Below are positions 27,029 to 38,926 of a DNA stretch of 64,000 nucleotides, one piece after another. This stretch comes from Ctena decussata (lineage: Eukaryota > Mollusca > Bivalvia > Lucinida > Lucinidae). Location of the stretch: positions 68,174,123 through 68,238,122 of the forward strand of contig OZ022503.1 in NCBI GenBank assembly GCA_963989385.1. The letters run 5' to 3'. Positions within the stretch are counted from its first letter, which is position 1. Each line of letters starts with the position of its first letter. The position numbers and the translations under genes were made by a program. The notes beneath the pieces were generated by a model, which was not told where the DNA came from, ran no database searches, and worked only from the letters and a program-made list of their open reading frames with translations.

Positions 27029-30000
27029 TTAAGAATAACTTCCACTGCAGGCCCATACATAAAAGTTTGCTCCTTTATTACTCTGCACATGGACAATCAT
27101 TTGCGCTGTTATTTGCCCCAGGCATGTACCTATGTAATTACCGTTTACAGGGCAAAGATGGATGTTATCGGTCGCTGAACGTCGGAGCAGTAGGCGTTTA
27201 ATGCATTTTCCCATAGGGTCCAATGCAAAATTGACACCTCATTTTCTCCATTCTCAAGAGCTTTGAGTCTCTGCAAAACATATACATGTGTAGACACAAA
27301 TAAGTGAAATAGAATGAAGGCTATTTCAGCTTTAGCTTTTATTCCGTTTGGGAGCTAAAGTCGCACAAACTTTTGTTTACAAAAATTTCGATGGCCTATA
27401 GTTCGCAAGTAGTGCAATCAGTTGACATAAGATTGTGCATGCATGTAGACATGTTAATGGCCTTTATATATGCCAAGTTTCAGATGGCTACCTACTCAGA
27501 CAAGCAGGCAGTAGCGGTTTGAAATTTTCACAATTTGGGCTACACGTTCGGGACGATTCGTGACCTTAGGTGACTTGCACAATTCGGGCTGAAACTAGTG
27601 CCAAATGAGAGGGTTGGGATAAACATTCAATTGACCATATGTGCCAAAAATTATCGTTCTTTAGTTTTCGAGTTATAGCCCCTGGAAGTCGTAAACTGCA
27701 CGACTTTGCCCTCGAATATCTCGACAACGGAGAAAGGAGAATTTCTGGGATTTTTTCCCAAGAAATATATGGGAATTATCTGTAATTTTAGCACAGTTTC
27801 AGAACGATTCGTGAAAGTCACCTTTTAAGAATAACTTCCACTGCAGGCCCATATATAAAAGTTTGCTCCTTTGTAACTCTGCACATGGACAATTATTTGC
27901 GCTGTTATTTGCCCCAGGCATGTACCTATGTAATTACCGTTTACAGTGCAAAGATGGATGTTATCGGTCGCTGAACGTCGGAGCAGTAGGCGTTTAATGC
28001 ATTTTCCCATAGGGTCCAATGCAAAATTGACACCTCATTTGCTCCATTCTCAAGAGCTTTGAGTCTCTGCAAAACATATACATGTGTAGACACAAATAAG
28101 TGAAATACAATGAAGGCTATTTCAGCTTTAGCTTTTATTCCGTTTGGGAGCTAAAGCCGCACAAACTTTTGTTTACAAAAATTTCGATGGCCTATAGTTC
28201 GCAAGTTATGCAATCAGTTGACATAAGATTGTGCATGCATGTAGACATGTTAATGGCCTTTATATATGCCAAGTTTCAGATGGCTACCAACTCCGACAAG
28301 CAAGTAGTAGCGGTTTGAAATTTTCACAATTTGGGCTACACCTTCGGGACGATTCGTGACCTTAGGTGACTTGCACAATTCGGGCTGAAACTAGTGCCAA
28401 ATGAGAGGGTTGGGATAAACATTCAATTGACCATATGTGCCAAAAATTCTCGTTCTTTAGTTTTCGAGTTATAGCCCCTGGAAGTCGTAAACTGCACGAC
28501 TTTGCCCTCGAATATCTCGACAACGGAACAAGGAGAATTTCTGGGATTTTTTCCCAATAAATATATGTGAATTATCTGTAATTTTAGCACAGTTTCAGAA
28601 CGATTCGTGAAAGTCACCTTTTAAGAATAACTTCCACTGCAGGCCCATACATAAAAGTTTGCTCCTTTTTTACTCTGCACATGGACAATTATTTGCGCTG
28701 TTATTTGCCCCAGGCATGTACCTATGTAATTACCGTTTACAGTGCAAAGATGGATGTTATCGGTCGCTGAACGTCGGAGCAGTAGGCGTTTAATGCATTT
28801 TCCCATAGGGTCCAATGCAAAATTGACACCTCATTTTCTCCATTCTCAAGAGCTTTGAGTCTCTGCAAAACATATACATGTGTAGACACAAATAAGTGAA
28901 ATAGAATGAAGGCTATTTCAGCTTTAGCTTTTATTCCGTTTGGGAGCTAAAGTCGCACAAACTTTTGTTTACAAAAATTTCGATGGCCTATAGTTCGCAA
29001 GTTATGCAATCAGTTGACATAAGATTGTGCATGCATGTAGACATGTTAATGGCCTTTATATATGCCAAGTTTCAGATGGCTATCTACTCAGACAAGCAAG
29101 CAGTAGCGGTTTGAAATTTTCACAATTTGGGCTACACGTTCGGGACGATTCGTGACCTTAGGTGACTTGCACAATTCGTGCTGAAACTAGTGCCAAATGA
29201 GAGGGTTGGGATAAACATTCAATTGACCATATGTGCGAAAAATTCTCGTTCTTTAGTTTTCGAGTTATAGCCCCTGGAAGTCGTAAACTGCACGACTTGG
29301 CCCTCGAATATCTCGACAACGGAGAAAGGAGAATTTCTGGGATTTTTTCCCAAGAAATATATGGGAATTATCTGTAATTTTAGCACAGTTTCAGAACGAT
29401 TCGTGAAAGTCACCTTTTAAGAATAACTTCCACTGCAGGCCCATACATAAAAGTTTGCTCCTTTATTACTCTGCACATGGACAATTATTTGCGCTGTTAT
29501 TTGCCCCAGGCATGTACCTATGTAATTACCGTTTACAGTGCAAAGATGGATGTTATCGGTCGCTGAACGTCGGAGCAGTAGGCGTTTAATGCATTTTCCC
29601 ATAGGGTCCAATGCAAAATTGACACCTCATTTTCTCCATTCTCAAGAGCTTTGAGTCTCTGCAAAACATATACATGTGTAGACACAAATAAGTGAAATAG
29701 AATGAAGGCTATTTCAGCTTTAGCTTTTATTCCGTTTGGGAGCTAAAGTCGCACAAACTTTTGTTTACAAAAATTTCGATGGCCTATAGTTCGCAAGTAG
29801 TGCAATCAGTTGACATAAGGTTGTGCATGCATGTAGACATGTTAATGGCCTTTATATATGCCAAGTTTCAGATGGCTACCTACTCAGACAAGCAGGCAGT
29901 AGCGGTTTGAAATTTTCACAATTTGGGCTACACGTTCGGGACGATTCGTGACCTTAGGTGACTTGCACAATTCGGGCTGAAACTAGTGCCAAATGAGAGG

Positions 30001-31804
30001 GTTGGGATAAACATTCAATTGACCATATGTGCGAAAAATTCTCGTTCTTTAGTTTTCGAGTTATAGCCCCTGGAAGTCGTAAACTGCACGACTTTGCCCT
30101 CGAATATCTCGACAACGGAGAAAGGAGAATTTCTGGGATTTTTTCCCAAGAAATATATGGGAATTATCTGTAATTTTAGCACAGTTTCAGAACGATTCGT
30201 GAAAGTCACCTTTTAAGAATAACTTCCACTGCAGGCCCATATATAAAAGTTTGCTCCTTTGTAACTCTGCACATGGACAATTATTTGCGCTGTTATTTGC
30301 CCCAGGCATGTACCTATGTAATTACCGTTTACAGTGCAAAGATGGATGTTATCGGTCGCTGAACGTCGGAGCAGTAGGCGTTTAATGCATTTTCCCATAG
30401 GGTCCAATGCAAAATTGACACCTCATTTTCTCCATTCTCAAGAGCTTTGAGTCTCTGCAAAACATATACATGTGTAGACACAAATAAGTGAAATACAATG
30501 AAGGCTATTTCAGCTTTAGCTTTTATTCCGTTTGGGAGCTAAAGCCGCACAAACTTTTGTTTACAAAAATTTCGATGGCCTATAGTTCGCAAGTTATGCA
30601 ATCAGTTGACATAAGATTGTGCATGCATGTAGACATGTTAATGGCCTTTATATATGCCAAGTTTCAGATGGCTACCAACTCCGACAAGCAAGTAGTAGCG
30701 GTTTGAAATTTTCACAATTTGGGCTACACCTTCGGGACGATTCGTGACCTTAGGTGACTTGCACAATTCGGGCTGAAACTAGTGCCAAATGAGAGGGTTG
30801 GGATAAACATTCAATTGACCATATGTGCCAAAAATTCTCGTTCTTTAGTTTTCGAGTTATAGCCCCTGGAAGTCGTAAACTGCACGACTTTGCCCTCGAA
30901 TATCTCGACAACGGAACAAGGAGAATTTCTGGGATTTTTTCCCAATAAATATATGTGAATTATCTGTAATTTTAGCACAGTTTCAGAACGATTCGTGAAA
31001 GTCACCTTTTAAGAATAACTTCCACTGCAGGCCCATACATAAAAGTTTGCTCCTTTTTTACTCTGCACATGGACAATTATTTGCGCTGTTATTTGCCCCA
31101 GGCATGTACCTATGTAATTACCGTTTACAGTGCAAAGATGGATGTTATCGGTCGCTGAACGTCGGAGCAGTAGGCGTTTAATGCATTTTCCCATAGGGTC
31201 CAATGCAAAATTGACACCTCATTTTCTCCATTCTCAAGAGCTTTGAGTCTCTGCAAAACATATACATGTGTAGACACAAATAAGTGAAATAGAATGAAGG
31301 CTATTTCAGCTTTAGCTTTTATTCCGTTTGGGAGCTAAAGTCGCACAAACTTTTGTTTACAAAAATTTCGATGGCCTATAGTTCGCAAGTTATGCAATCA
31401 GTTGACATAAGATTGTGCATGCATGTAGACATGTTAATGGCCTTTATATATGCCAAGTTTCAGATGGCTATCTACTCAGACAAGCAAGCAGTAGCGGTTT
31501 GAAATTTTCACAATTTGGGCTACACGTTCGGGACGATTCGTGACCTTAGGTGACTTGCACAATTCGTGCTGAAACTAGTGCCAAATGAGAGGGTTGGGAT
31601 AAACATTCAATTGACCATATGTGCGAAAAATTCTCGTTCTTTAGTTTTCGAGTTATAGCCCCTGGAAGTCGTAAACTGCACGACTTGGCCCTCGAATATC
31701 TCGACAACGGAGAAAGGAGAATTTCTGGGATTTTTTCCCAAGAAATATATGGGAATTATCTGTAATTTTAGCACAGTTTCAGAACGATTCGTGAAAGTCA
31801 CCTT
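27029..31804 (+). repeat. Three-unit higher-order repeat, two copies of 2,388 bp
   Basis: Copy 1 is 27029-29416 and copy 2 is 29417-31804, exactly 2,388 bp apart. Shared private variants include CGCAAGTAGTGCAATC (27406 and 29794), AGCAGGCAGTAGC, CATATATAAAAG with TTTGTAACTCTGC, AAAGCCGCAC, AACTCCGACAAGCAAGTAG, GGAACAAGGAG, AATAAATATATGTG, CTCCTTTTTTACTC, GGCTATCTACTC, CGTGCTGAAAC and CGACTTGGCCC. The second and third units look near identical between copies. The first shows several differences, for example AAATTATCG in copy 1 only. The following unit (31805) retains the CTCCTTTTTTACTC variant and looks recombinant. Confidence 0.9.
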
Positions 31805-33397
31805 TTAAGAATAACTTCCACTGCAGGCCCATACATAAAAGTTTGCTCCTTTTTTACTCTGCACATGGACAATTATTTGCGCTGTTATTTGCCCCAGGCA
31901 TGTACCTATGTAATTACCGCTTACAGTGCAAAGATGGATGTTATCGGTCGCTGAACGTCGGAGCAGTAGGCGTTTAATGCATTTTCCCCTTAGGGTCCAA
32001 TGCAAAATTGACACCTCATTTTCTCCATTCTCAAGAGCTTTGAGTCTCTGCAAAACGTATACATGTGTAGACACAAATAAGTGAAATAGAATGAAGGCTA
32101 TTTCAGCTTTAGCTTTTATTCCGTTTGGGAGTTAAAGTCGCACAAACTTTGGTTTACAAAAATTTCGATGGCCTATAGTTCGCAAGTTATGCAATCAGTT
32201 GACATAAGATTGTGCATGCATGTAGACATGTTAATGGCCTTTATATATGCCAAGTTTCAGATGGCTACCTACACAGACAAGCAAGCAGTAGCGGTTTGAA
32301 ATATTCACAATTTGGGCTACACGTCCGGGATGATTCGTGACCTTAGGTGACTTGCACAATTCGGGCTGAAACTAGTGTCAAATGAGAGGGTTGGGATAAC
32401 CATTCAATTGACCATATGTGCCAAAAATTCTCGTTCTTTAGTTTTCGAGTTATAGCCCCTGGAAATCGTAAACTGCACGACTTTGCCCTCGAATATCTTG
32501 ACAACGGAGAAAGGAGAATATCTGGGGTTTTTTCCCAAGAAATATATGGGAATTATCTGTAATTTTAGCACAGTTTCAGAACGATTCGTGAAAGTCACCT
32601 TTTAAGAATAACTTCCACTGCAGGCCCATACATAAAAGTTTGCTCCTTTATTACTCTGCACATGGACAATTATTTGCGCTGTTATTTGCCCCAGGCATGT
32701 ACCTATGTAATTACCGTTTACAGTGCAAAGATGGATGTTATCGGTCGCTGAATTTCGGAGCAGTAGGCGTTTAATGCATTTTCCCATAGGGTCCAATGCA
32801 AAATTGACACCTCATTTTCTCCATTCTCAAGAGCTTTGAGTCTCTGCAAAACATATACATGTGTAGACACAAATAAGTGGAATAGAATGAAGGCTATTTC
32901 AGCTTTAGCTTTTATTCCGTTTGGGAGCTAAAGTCGCACAAACTTTTGTTTACAAAAATTTCGATGGCCTATAGTTCGCAAGTTATGCAATCAGTTGACA
33001 TAAGATTGTGCATGCATGTAGACATGTTAATGGCCTTTATATATGCCAAGTTTCAGATGGCTACCTACACAGACAAGCAAGCAGTAGCGGTTTGAAATTT
33101 TCACAATTTGGGCTACACGTTCGGGACGATTCGTTACCTTAGGTGACTTGCACAATTCGGGCTGAAACTAGTGTCAAATGAGAGGGTTGGGATAAACATT
33201 CAATTGACCATATGTGCCAAAAATTTTCGTTCTTTAGTTTTCGAGTTATAGCCCCTGGAAATCGTAAACTGCACGACTTTACCCTCGAATATCTCGACAA
33301 CGGAGAAAGGAGAATTTCTGGGATTTTTTCCCAAGAAATATATGGGAATTATCAGTAATTTTAGCACAGTTTCAGAACGATTCGTTAAAGTCACATT

Positions 33398-34149
33398 TTA
33401 AGAATAACTTCCACTGCAGGCCCATACATAAACGTTTGCTCCTTTATTACTCTGCACTTGGACAATTATTTGCGCTGTTATTTGCCCCAGGCATGTACCT
33501 ATGTAATTACCGTTTACAGCGCAAAGATGGATGTTATCGGTCGCTGAACGTCGGAGCAGTAGGCGTTTAATGCATTTTCCCATTGGGTCCAATGCAAAAT
33601 TGACACCTCATTTTCTCCATTCTCAAGAGCTTTGAGTCTCTGCAATACATATACATGTGTAGACACAAATAAGTGAAATAGAATGAAGGCTATTTCAGCT
33701 TTAGCGTTTATTCCGTTTGGGAGCTAAAGTCGCACAAACTTTTGTTTACAAAAATTTCGATGGCCTATAGTTCGCAAGTTATGCAATCGGTTGACATAAG
33801 ATTGTGCATGCATGTAGAAATGTTAATGGCCTTTATATATGCCAAGTTTCAGATGGCTACCTACTCAGACGTTCGGGACGATTCGTGACCTTATGTGACT
33901 TTCACAATTCGGGCTGAAACTAGTGCCAAATGAGAGGGTTGGGATAAACATTCAATTGACCATATGTGCCAAAAATTCTCGTTCTTTAGTTTTCGAGTTG
34001 TAGCCCCTGGAAGTCGTAAACTGCACGACTTTGCCCTCGAATATCTCGACAACGGAGAAAGGAGAATTTCTGGGATTTTTTCCCAAGAAATATATGGGAA
34101 TTATCTGTAATTTTAGCACAGTTTCAGAACGATTCGTGAAAGTCACCTT
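33398..34149 (+). repeat. Truncated unit, 44-bp internal deletion
   Basis: CTACTCAGAC at 33871-33880 runs straight into GTTCGGGACG. The 44 bases normally between them are absent, including AAGCAAGCAGTAGCGG and the CAATTTGGGC stretch. An AC dinucleotide is common to both sides of the breakpoint. The unit is 752 bp, and no other unit here carries this deletion. Confidence 0.93.
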
Positions 34150-35010
34150 TTAAGAATAACTTCCACTGCAGGCCCATACATAAAAGTTTGCTCCTTTATT
34201 ACTCTGCACATGGACAATTATTTGCGCTGTTATTTGCCCCAGGAATGTACCTATGTAATTTCCGTTTACAGTGCGAAGATGGATGTTATCGGTCGCTGAA
34301 CGTCGGAGCAGTAGGCGTTTAATGCGTTTTCCCATAGGGTCCAATGCATAATTGACACCTCATTTTCTCCATTCTCAAGAGCTTTGAGTCTCTGCAAAAC
34401 ATATACATGTGTAGACACAAATAAGTGAAATAGAATGAAGGCTATTTCAGATTTAGCTTTTATTTCGTTTGAGAGCTAAAGTCGCACAAACTTTTGTTAC
34501 AAAAATTTCGATGGCCTATAGTTCGCAAGTTATGCAATCAGTTGACATAAGATTGTGCATGCGTGTAGACATGTTAATGGCCTTTATATATGCCAAGTTT
34601 CAGATGGCTACCTACTCAGACAAGCAAGCAGTAGCGGTTTGAAATTTTCACAATTTGGGCTACACGTTCGGGACGATTCGTGACCTTAGGTGACTTGCAC
34701 AATTCGGGCTGAAACTAGTGCCAAATGAGAGGGTTGGGATAACCATTCAATTGACCATATGTGCCAAAAATTCTCGTTCTTTAGTTTTCGAGTTATAGCC
34801 CCTGGAAATCGTAAACTGCAGGACTTTGCCCTCGAATATCTCGACAACGAAGAAAGGAGAATTTCTGGGATTTTTTCCCAAGAAATATATGGGAATTATC
34901 TGTAATTTTAGCACAGTTTCAGAACGATTCGTGAAAGTCACCTTTTAAGAATAACTTCCACTGCATGCCCATACATAAAAGTTTGCTCCTTTATTACTCT
35001 GCACATGGAC

Positions 35011-35036
35011 CAGGCTGTGTACATGCTCTTAGAGAA
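35011..35036 (+). repeat. Left terminal inverted repeat
   Basis: The left end reads CAGGCTGTGTACATG followed by CTCTTAGAGAA. It matches the reverse complement of 35778-35803 except at positions 3, 5 and 15. The contiguous cores TGTGTACAT and CTCTTAGAGAA are identical in both ends. Confidence 0.85.
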
Positions 35037-35039
35037 TTG

Positions 35040-35088
35040 ACCCCGACCGACCCGACTTACTGCTATATAAACTCGGGTTATTCGGGGT
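35040..35088. repeat. Subterminal GC-rich hairpin in the insert
   Basis: ACCCCGA (35040-35046) pairs with TCGGGGT (35082-35088). After a 4-by-4 internal mismatch, CCCGA (35051-35055) pairs with TCGGG (35073-35077), leaving a 17-base AT-rich loop. It lies just inside the left terminal repeat. Subterminal hairpins occur in some transposon families, but here the role is unknown. Confidence 0.65.
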
Positions 35089-35777
35089 ATCGATTTCACA
35101 TTTGTTTCGAATGAAACTGGCCGTCTAATCCTCCGGTAAACCAATAAATGGTGCATAATTATGCAACTTCGCAGCAGTTCCCCAGGTGGTGAAGATAACG
35201 CTGTTAACCGATTTTCTCTAGTTAAAAGTAAAACATAAATTTCCCGCATCCTAATCTTGATATAAACTAGAAAATCGAAATCCTGGTTAAAAGTTATGTT
35301 GTTTAGGCATTTTGTAGGATTTCTACATTAAAAATTAAGTGTTTTGTAATATAACAATTTTGTAATGGCACGGGAACCAGCGAAACAGCATTCCCTCTTT
35401 TACAGCCTTTATAAAAAAATAGTTCCAGTTGTATTGCAAACTTATTTTCGTGTGATACTTCAAAAATATGTCTTCAAACACACTGACAGTATTTAGAATA
35501 AAAGTAGACAAAACTTTATCATTGGATAGGCGATTTTCTAGAGTATTTTATGAGAGTGTTCTTTAAACGACGCACTTATACCGTGAATCAGGTTTCAGTA
35601 GCACCGCTGATAAAATATTATATGCTTGAATTACCTGTATTATTAACCCGGAACCAGAGATAATGGCAAAAGTAGTTCACAGAGCATGTTTAGCTGATAC
35701 CTGCAGTGTCCAGATAATTAGGGGATGGCGAAAACATCTGGTCTGATTATCAGTTAGGCATAAATTTTAGGTTATTT

Positions 35778-35803
35778 TTCTCTAAGAGGATGTACACATC
35801 ATG
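35778..35803 (-). repeat. Right terminal inverted repeat
   Basis: TTCTCTAAGAG followed by GATGTACACATCATG is the reverse complement of the left end with three mismatches. The outermost base is immediately followed by the satellite AATTATTTGCG. Confidence 0.85.
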
Positions 35804-36452
35804 AATTATTTGCGCTGTTATTTGCCCCAGGCATGTACCTATGTAATTACCGTTTACAGTGCAAAAATGGATGTTATCGGTCGCTGAACGTCGGAGCAGT
35901 AGGCGTTTAATGCATTTTCCCATAGGGTCCAATGCAAAATTGACACCTCATTTTCTCCATTCTCAAGAGCTTTGAGTCTCTGCAAAACATATACATGTGT
36001 AGACACAAATAAGAGAAATAGAATGAAGGCTATTTCAGCTTAAGCTTTTTTTCCGTTTGGAAGCTAAAGTCGCACAAACTTTTGTTTACAAAAATTTCGA
36101 TGGCCTATAGTTCGCAAGTTATGCAATCAGTTGACATAAGATTGTGCAAGCACGTAGACATGTTAATGGCCTTTATATATGCCAAGTTGTAGATGGCTAC
36201 ATACTCATACAAGCAAGCAGTAGCGGTTTGAAATTTTCACAATTTGGGCTACACGTTCGGGACGATTCGTGACCTTAGGGGACTTGCACAATTCGGGCTG
36301 AAACTAGTGCCAAATGAGAGGGTTGGGATAAACATTCAATTGACCATATGTGCCAAAAATTCTCGTTCTTTAGTTTTCGAGTTATAGCCCCTGGAAGTCG
36401 TAAACTGCTAGACTTTGCCCTCGAATATCTCGACAACGGAGAAAGGAGAATT

Positions 36453-36468
36453 TCTGGGATTCTGGGAT
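36453..36468 (+). repeat. 8-bp tandem duplication (TCTGGGAT)
   Basis: TCTGGGAT occurs twice in a row where other units have it once. It lies in the same unit that carries the transposon-like insert. Without the 793-bp insert that unit would be 804 bp, the normal 796 plus these 8. Confidence 0.92.
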
Positions 36469-36541
36469 TTTTTCCCAAGAAATATATGGGAATTATCAGT
36501 AATTTTAGCACAGTTTCAGAACGATTCGTGAAAGTCACCTT

Positions 36542-38680
36542 TTAAGAATAACTTCCACTGCAGGCCCATACATAAAAGTTTGCTCCTTTATTACTCTGCA
36601 CATGGACAATTATTTGCGCTGTTATTTGCCCCAGGCATGTACCTATGTAATTACCGTTTACAGTGCAAAGATGGATGTTATCGGTCGCTGAACGTCGGAG
36701 CAGTAGGCGTTTAATGCATTTTCCCATAGGGTCCAATGCAAAATTGACACCTCATTTTCTCCATTCTCAAGAGCTTTGAGTCTCTGCAAAGCATATACAT
36801 GTGTAGACACAAAAAAGTGAAATAGAATGAAGGCTATTTCAGCTTTAGCGTTTATTCCGTTTGGGAAGATAAGTTGCACAAACTTTTGTTTACAAAAATT
36901 TCGTTGGCCTATAGTTCGCAAGTTATGCAATCAGTTGACATAAGATTGTGCATGCATGTAGACATGTTAATGGCCTTTATATATGCCAAGTTTCAGATGG
37001 CTACCTACTCAGACAAGCAAGCAGTAGCGGTTTGAAATTTTCACAATTTGGGCTACACCTTCGGGACGATTCGTGACCTTAGGTGACTTGCACAATTCGG
37101 GCTGAAACTAGTGCATAATGAGAGGGTTGGGATAAACATTCAATTGACCATATGTGCCAAAAATTCTCGTTCTTTAGTTTTCGAGTTATAGCCCCTGGAA
37201 GTCGTAAACTGCACGACTTTGCCCTCGAATATCTCGACAACGGAAAAAGGAGAATTTCTGGGATTTTTCCGAAGAAATATATGGGAATTATCTGTAATTT
37301 TAGCACAGTTTCAGAACGATTCGTGAAAGTCACCTTTTAAGAATAACTTCCACTGCAGGCCATACATAAAAGTTTGCTCCTTTATTACTCTGCACATGGA
37401 CAATTATTTGCGCTGTTATTTGCCCCAGGCATGTACCTATGTAATTTACGTTTACAGTGCAAAGATGGATGTTATCGGTCGCTGAACGTCGGAGCAGTAG
37501 ACGTTTAATGCATATTCCCATAGTGTCCAATGCAAAATTGACACCTCATTTTCTCCATTCTCAAGAGCTTTGAGTCTCTGCAAAACATATACATGTGTAG
37601 ACACGAATAAGTGAAATAGAATGAAGGCTATTTCAGCTTTAGCTTTTATTCCGTTTGGGAGCTAAAGTCGCACAAACTTTTGTTTACAAAAATTTCGATG
37701 GCCTATAGTTCGCAAGTTATGCAATCAGTTGACATAAGATTGTGCATGCATGTAGATATGTTAATGGCCTTTATATATGCCAAGTTTCAGATGGCTACCT
37801 ACTCAGACAAGCAAGCAGTAGCGGTTTGAAATTTTCACAATTTGGGCTACACGTTCGGGACGATTCGTGACCTTAGGTGACTTGCACAATTCGGGCTGAA
37901 ACTGGTGCATAATGAGAGGGTTGGGATAAACATTCAATTGACCATATGTGCCAAAAATTCTCGTTCTTTAGTTTTCGAGTTATAGCCGCTGGAAGTCGTA
38001 AACTGCACGACTTTGCCCTCGAATATCTCGACAACGGAGAAAGGAGAATTTCTGGGATTTTTTCCCAAGAAATATATGGGAATTATCTGTAATTTTAGCA
38101 CAGTTTCAGAACGATTTGTGAAAGTCACCTTTTAAGAATAACTTCCACTGCAGGCCCATACATAAAAGTTTGCTCCTTTATTACTCTGCACATGGACAAT
38201 TATTTGCGCTGTTATTTGCCCCAGGCATGTACCTATGTAATTACCGTTTACAGTGCAAAGATGGATGTTATCGGTCGCTGAACGTCGGAGCAGTAGGCGT
38301 TTAATGCATTTTCCCATAGGGTCCAATGCAAAATTGACACCTCATTTTCTCCATTCTCAAGAGCTTTGAGTCTCTGCAAAGCATATACATGTGTAGACAC
38401 AAAAAAGTGAAATAGAATGAAGGCTATTTCAGCTTTAGCGTTTATTCCGTTTGGGAAGATAAGTTGCACAAACTTTTGTTTACAAAAATTTTGTTGGCCT
38501 ATAGTTCGCAAGTTATGCAATCAGTTGACATAAGATTGTGCATGCATGTAGACATGTTAATGGCCTTTATATATGCCAAGTTTCAGATGGCTACCTACTC
38601 AGACAAGCAAGCAGTAGCGGTTTGAAATTTTCACAATTTGGGCTACACCTTCGGGACGATTCGTGACCTTAGGTGACTTG
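36542..38680 (+). repeat. Offset-1,590 repeat (36542-37090 and 38132-38680)
   Basis: Both segments share GCAAAGCATATACATG, GACACAAAAAAGTG, GGGAAGATAAGTTGCAC, TTGTTGGCC or TTCGTTGGCC, and CTACACCTTCGGG. These are rare elsewhere. Between them lies the 37061-38126 segment whose partner is at 21185-22250, so two duplications are nested here. Confidence 0.82.
37061..38126 (+). repeat. Long-range duplicated segment, copy 2 (partner 21185-22250)
   Basis: Appears identical over about 1.07 kb to the segment 15,876 bp upstream, on the other side of the transposon insert. It includes the one-base loss in GCAGGCCATACATAAAAG and the rare GCCGCTGGAAG. It may be recent gene conversion, a duplication, or exchange between distant units. 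Confidence 0.85.
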
Positions 38681-38926
38681 CACCATTCGGCTGAAACTAG
38701 TGCCAAATGAGAGGGTTGGGATAAACATTCAATTGACCATATGTGCCAAAAATTCTCGTTCTTTAGTTTTCGAGTTATAGCCCCTGGAAGTCGTAAACTG
38801 CACGACTTTGCCCTCGAATATCTCGACAACGGAGAAAGGAGAATGTCTGGGATTTTTTCCCAAGAAATATATGGGAATTATCTGTAATTTTAGCACAGTT
38901 TCAGAACGATTCGTGAAAGTCACCTT

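Larger units (their letters stand above)
11467..35010 (+). repeat. Satellite array block 3
   Basis: Head-to-tail units starting at 11817 (partial), 11888, 12683, 13478, 14273, 15068, 15869, 16663, 17459, 18254, 19077, 19872, 20667, 21461, 22256, 23052, 23848, 24644, 25439, 26234, 27029, 27825, 28621, 29417, 30213, 31009, 31805, 32602, 33398, 34150 and 34945. Most steps are 794-797 bp. The exceptions are 801 (5-bp duplication), 823 (27-bp duplication) and 752 (44-bp deletion). The last unit is interrupted after 35010 by the transposon-like insert. Confidence 0.98.
35011..35803. mobile_element. Putative non-autonomous TIR transposon inserted in satellite
   Basis: This 793-bp segment is unrelated to the satellite. 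It sits exactly between two adjacent satellite bases: GCACATGGAC ends at 35010 and AATTATTTGCG resumes at 35804, which together rebuild the normal unit. Its ends form an imperfect terminal inverted repeat, 23 of 26 positions matching, beginning CA and ending TG. No credible coding frame is present, so it would need an enzyme from elsewhere. No target-site duplication is visible, which leaves the superfamily open. The ends do not fit the usual hAT start (YARNG), TTAA elements or Tc1/mariner TA insertion. The interior holds an AT-rich region and a GC-rich subterminal hairpin. A non-mobile filler insertion is possible, but the inverted ends abutting intact satellite favour a transposon. Confidence 0.75.

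Noticed and set aside
34938..35249. 103-codon minus-strand frame across the satellite/insert boundary, as a transposase fragment
   Set aside because: It straddles the insertion junction, so it is a chance frame. No catalytic motif or transposase similarity is visible.
35011..35803. Helitron or LTR fragment
   Set aside because: No TC start with CTRR end and 3' hairpin was found, and no direct terminal repeats, primer-binding site or polypurine tract. The inverted termini fit a DNA transposon better.
34997..35812. CATG or ATG as a target-site duplication of the insert
   Set aside because: ATG occurs near both ends, but using it would leave GAC from the normal satellite unaccounted for and would spoil the terminal inverted repeat alignment.
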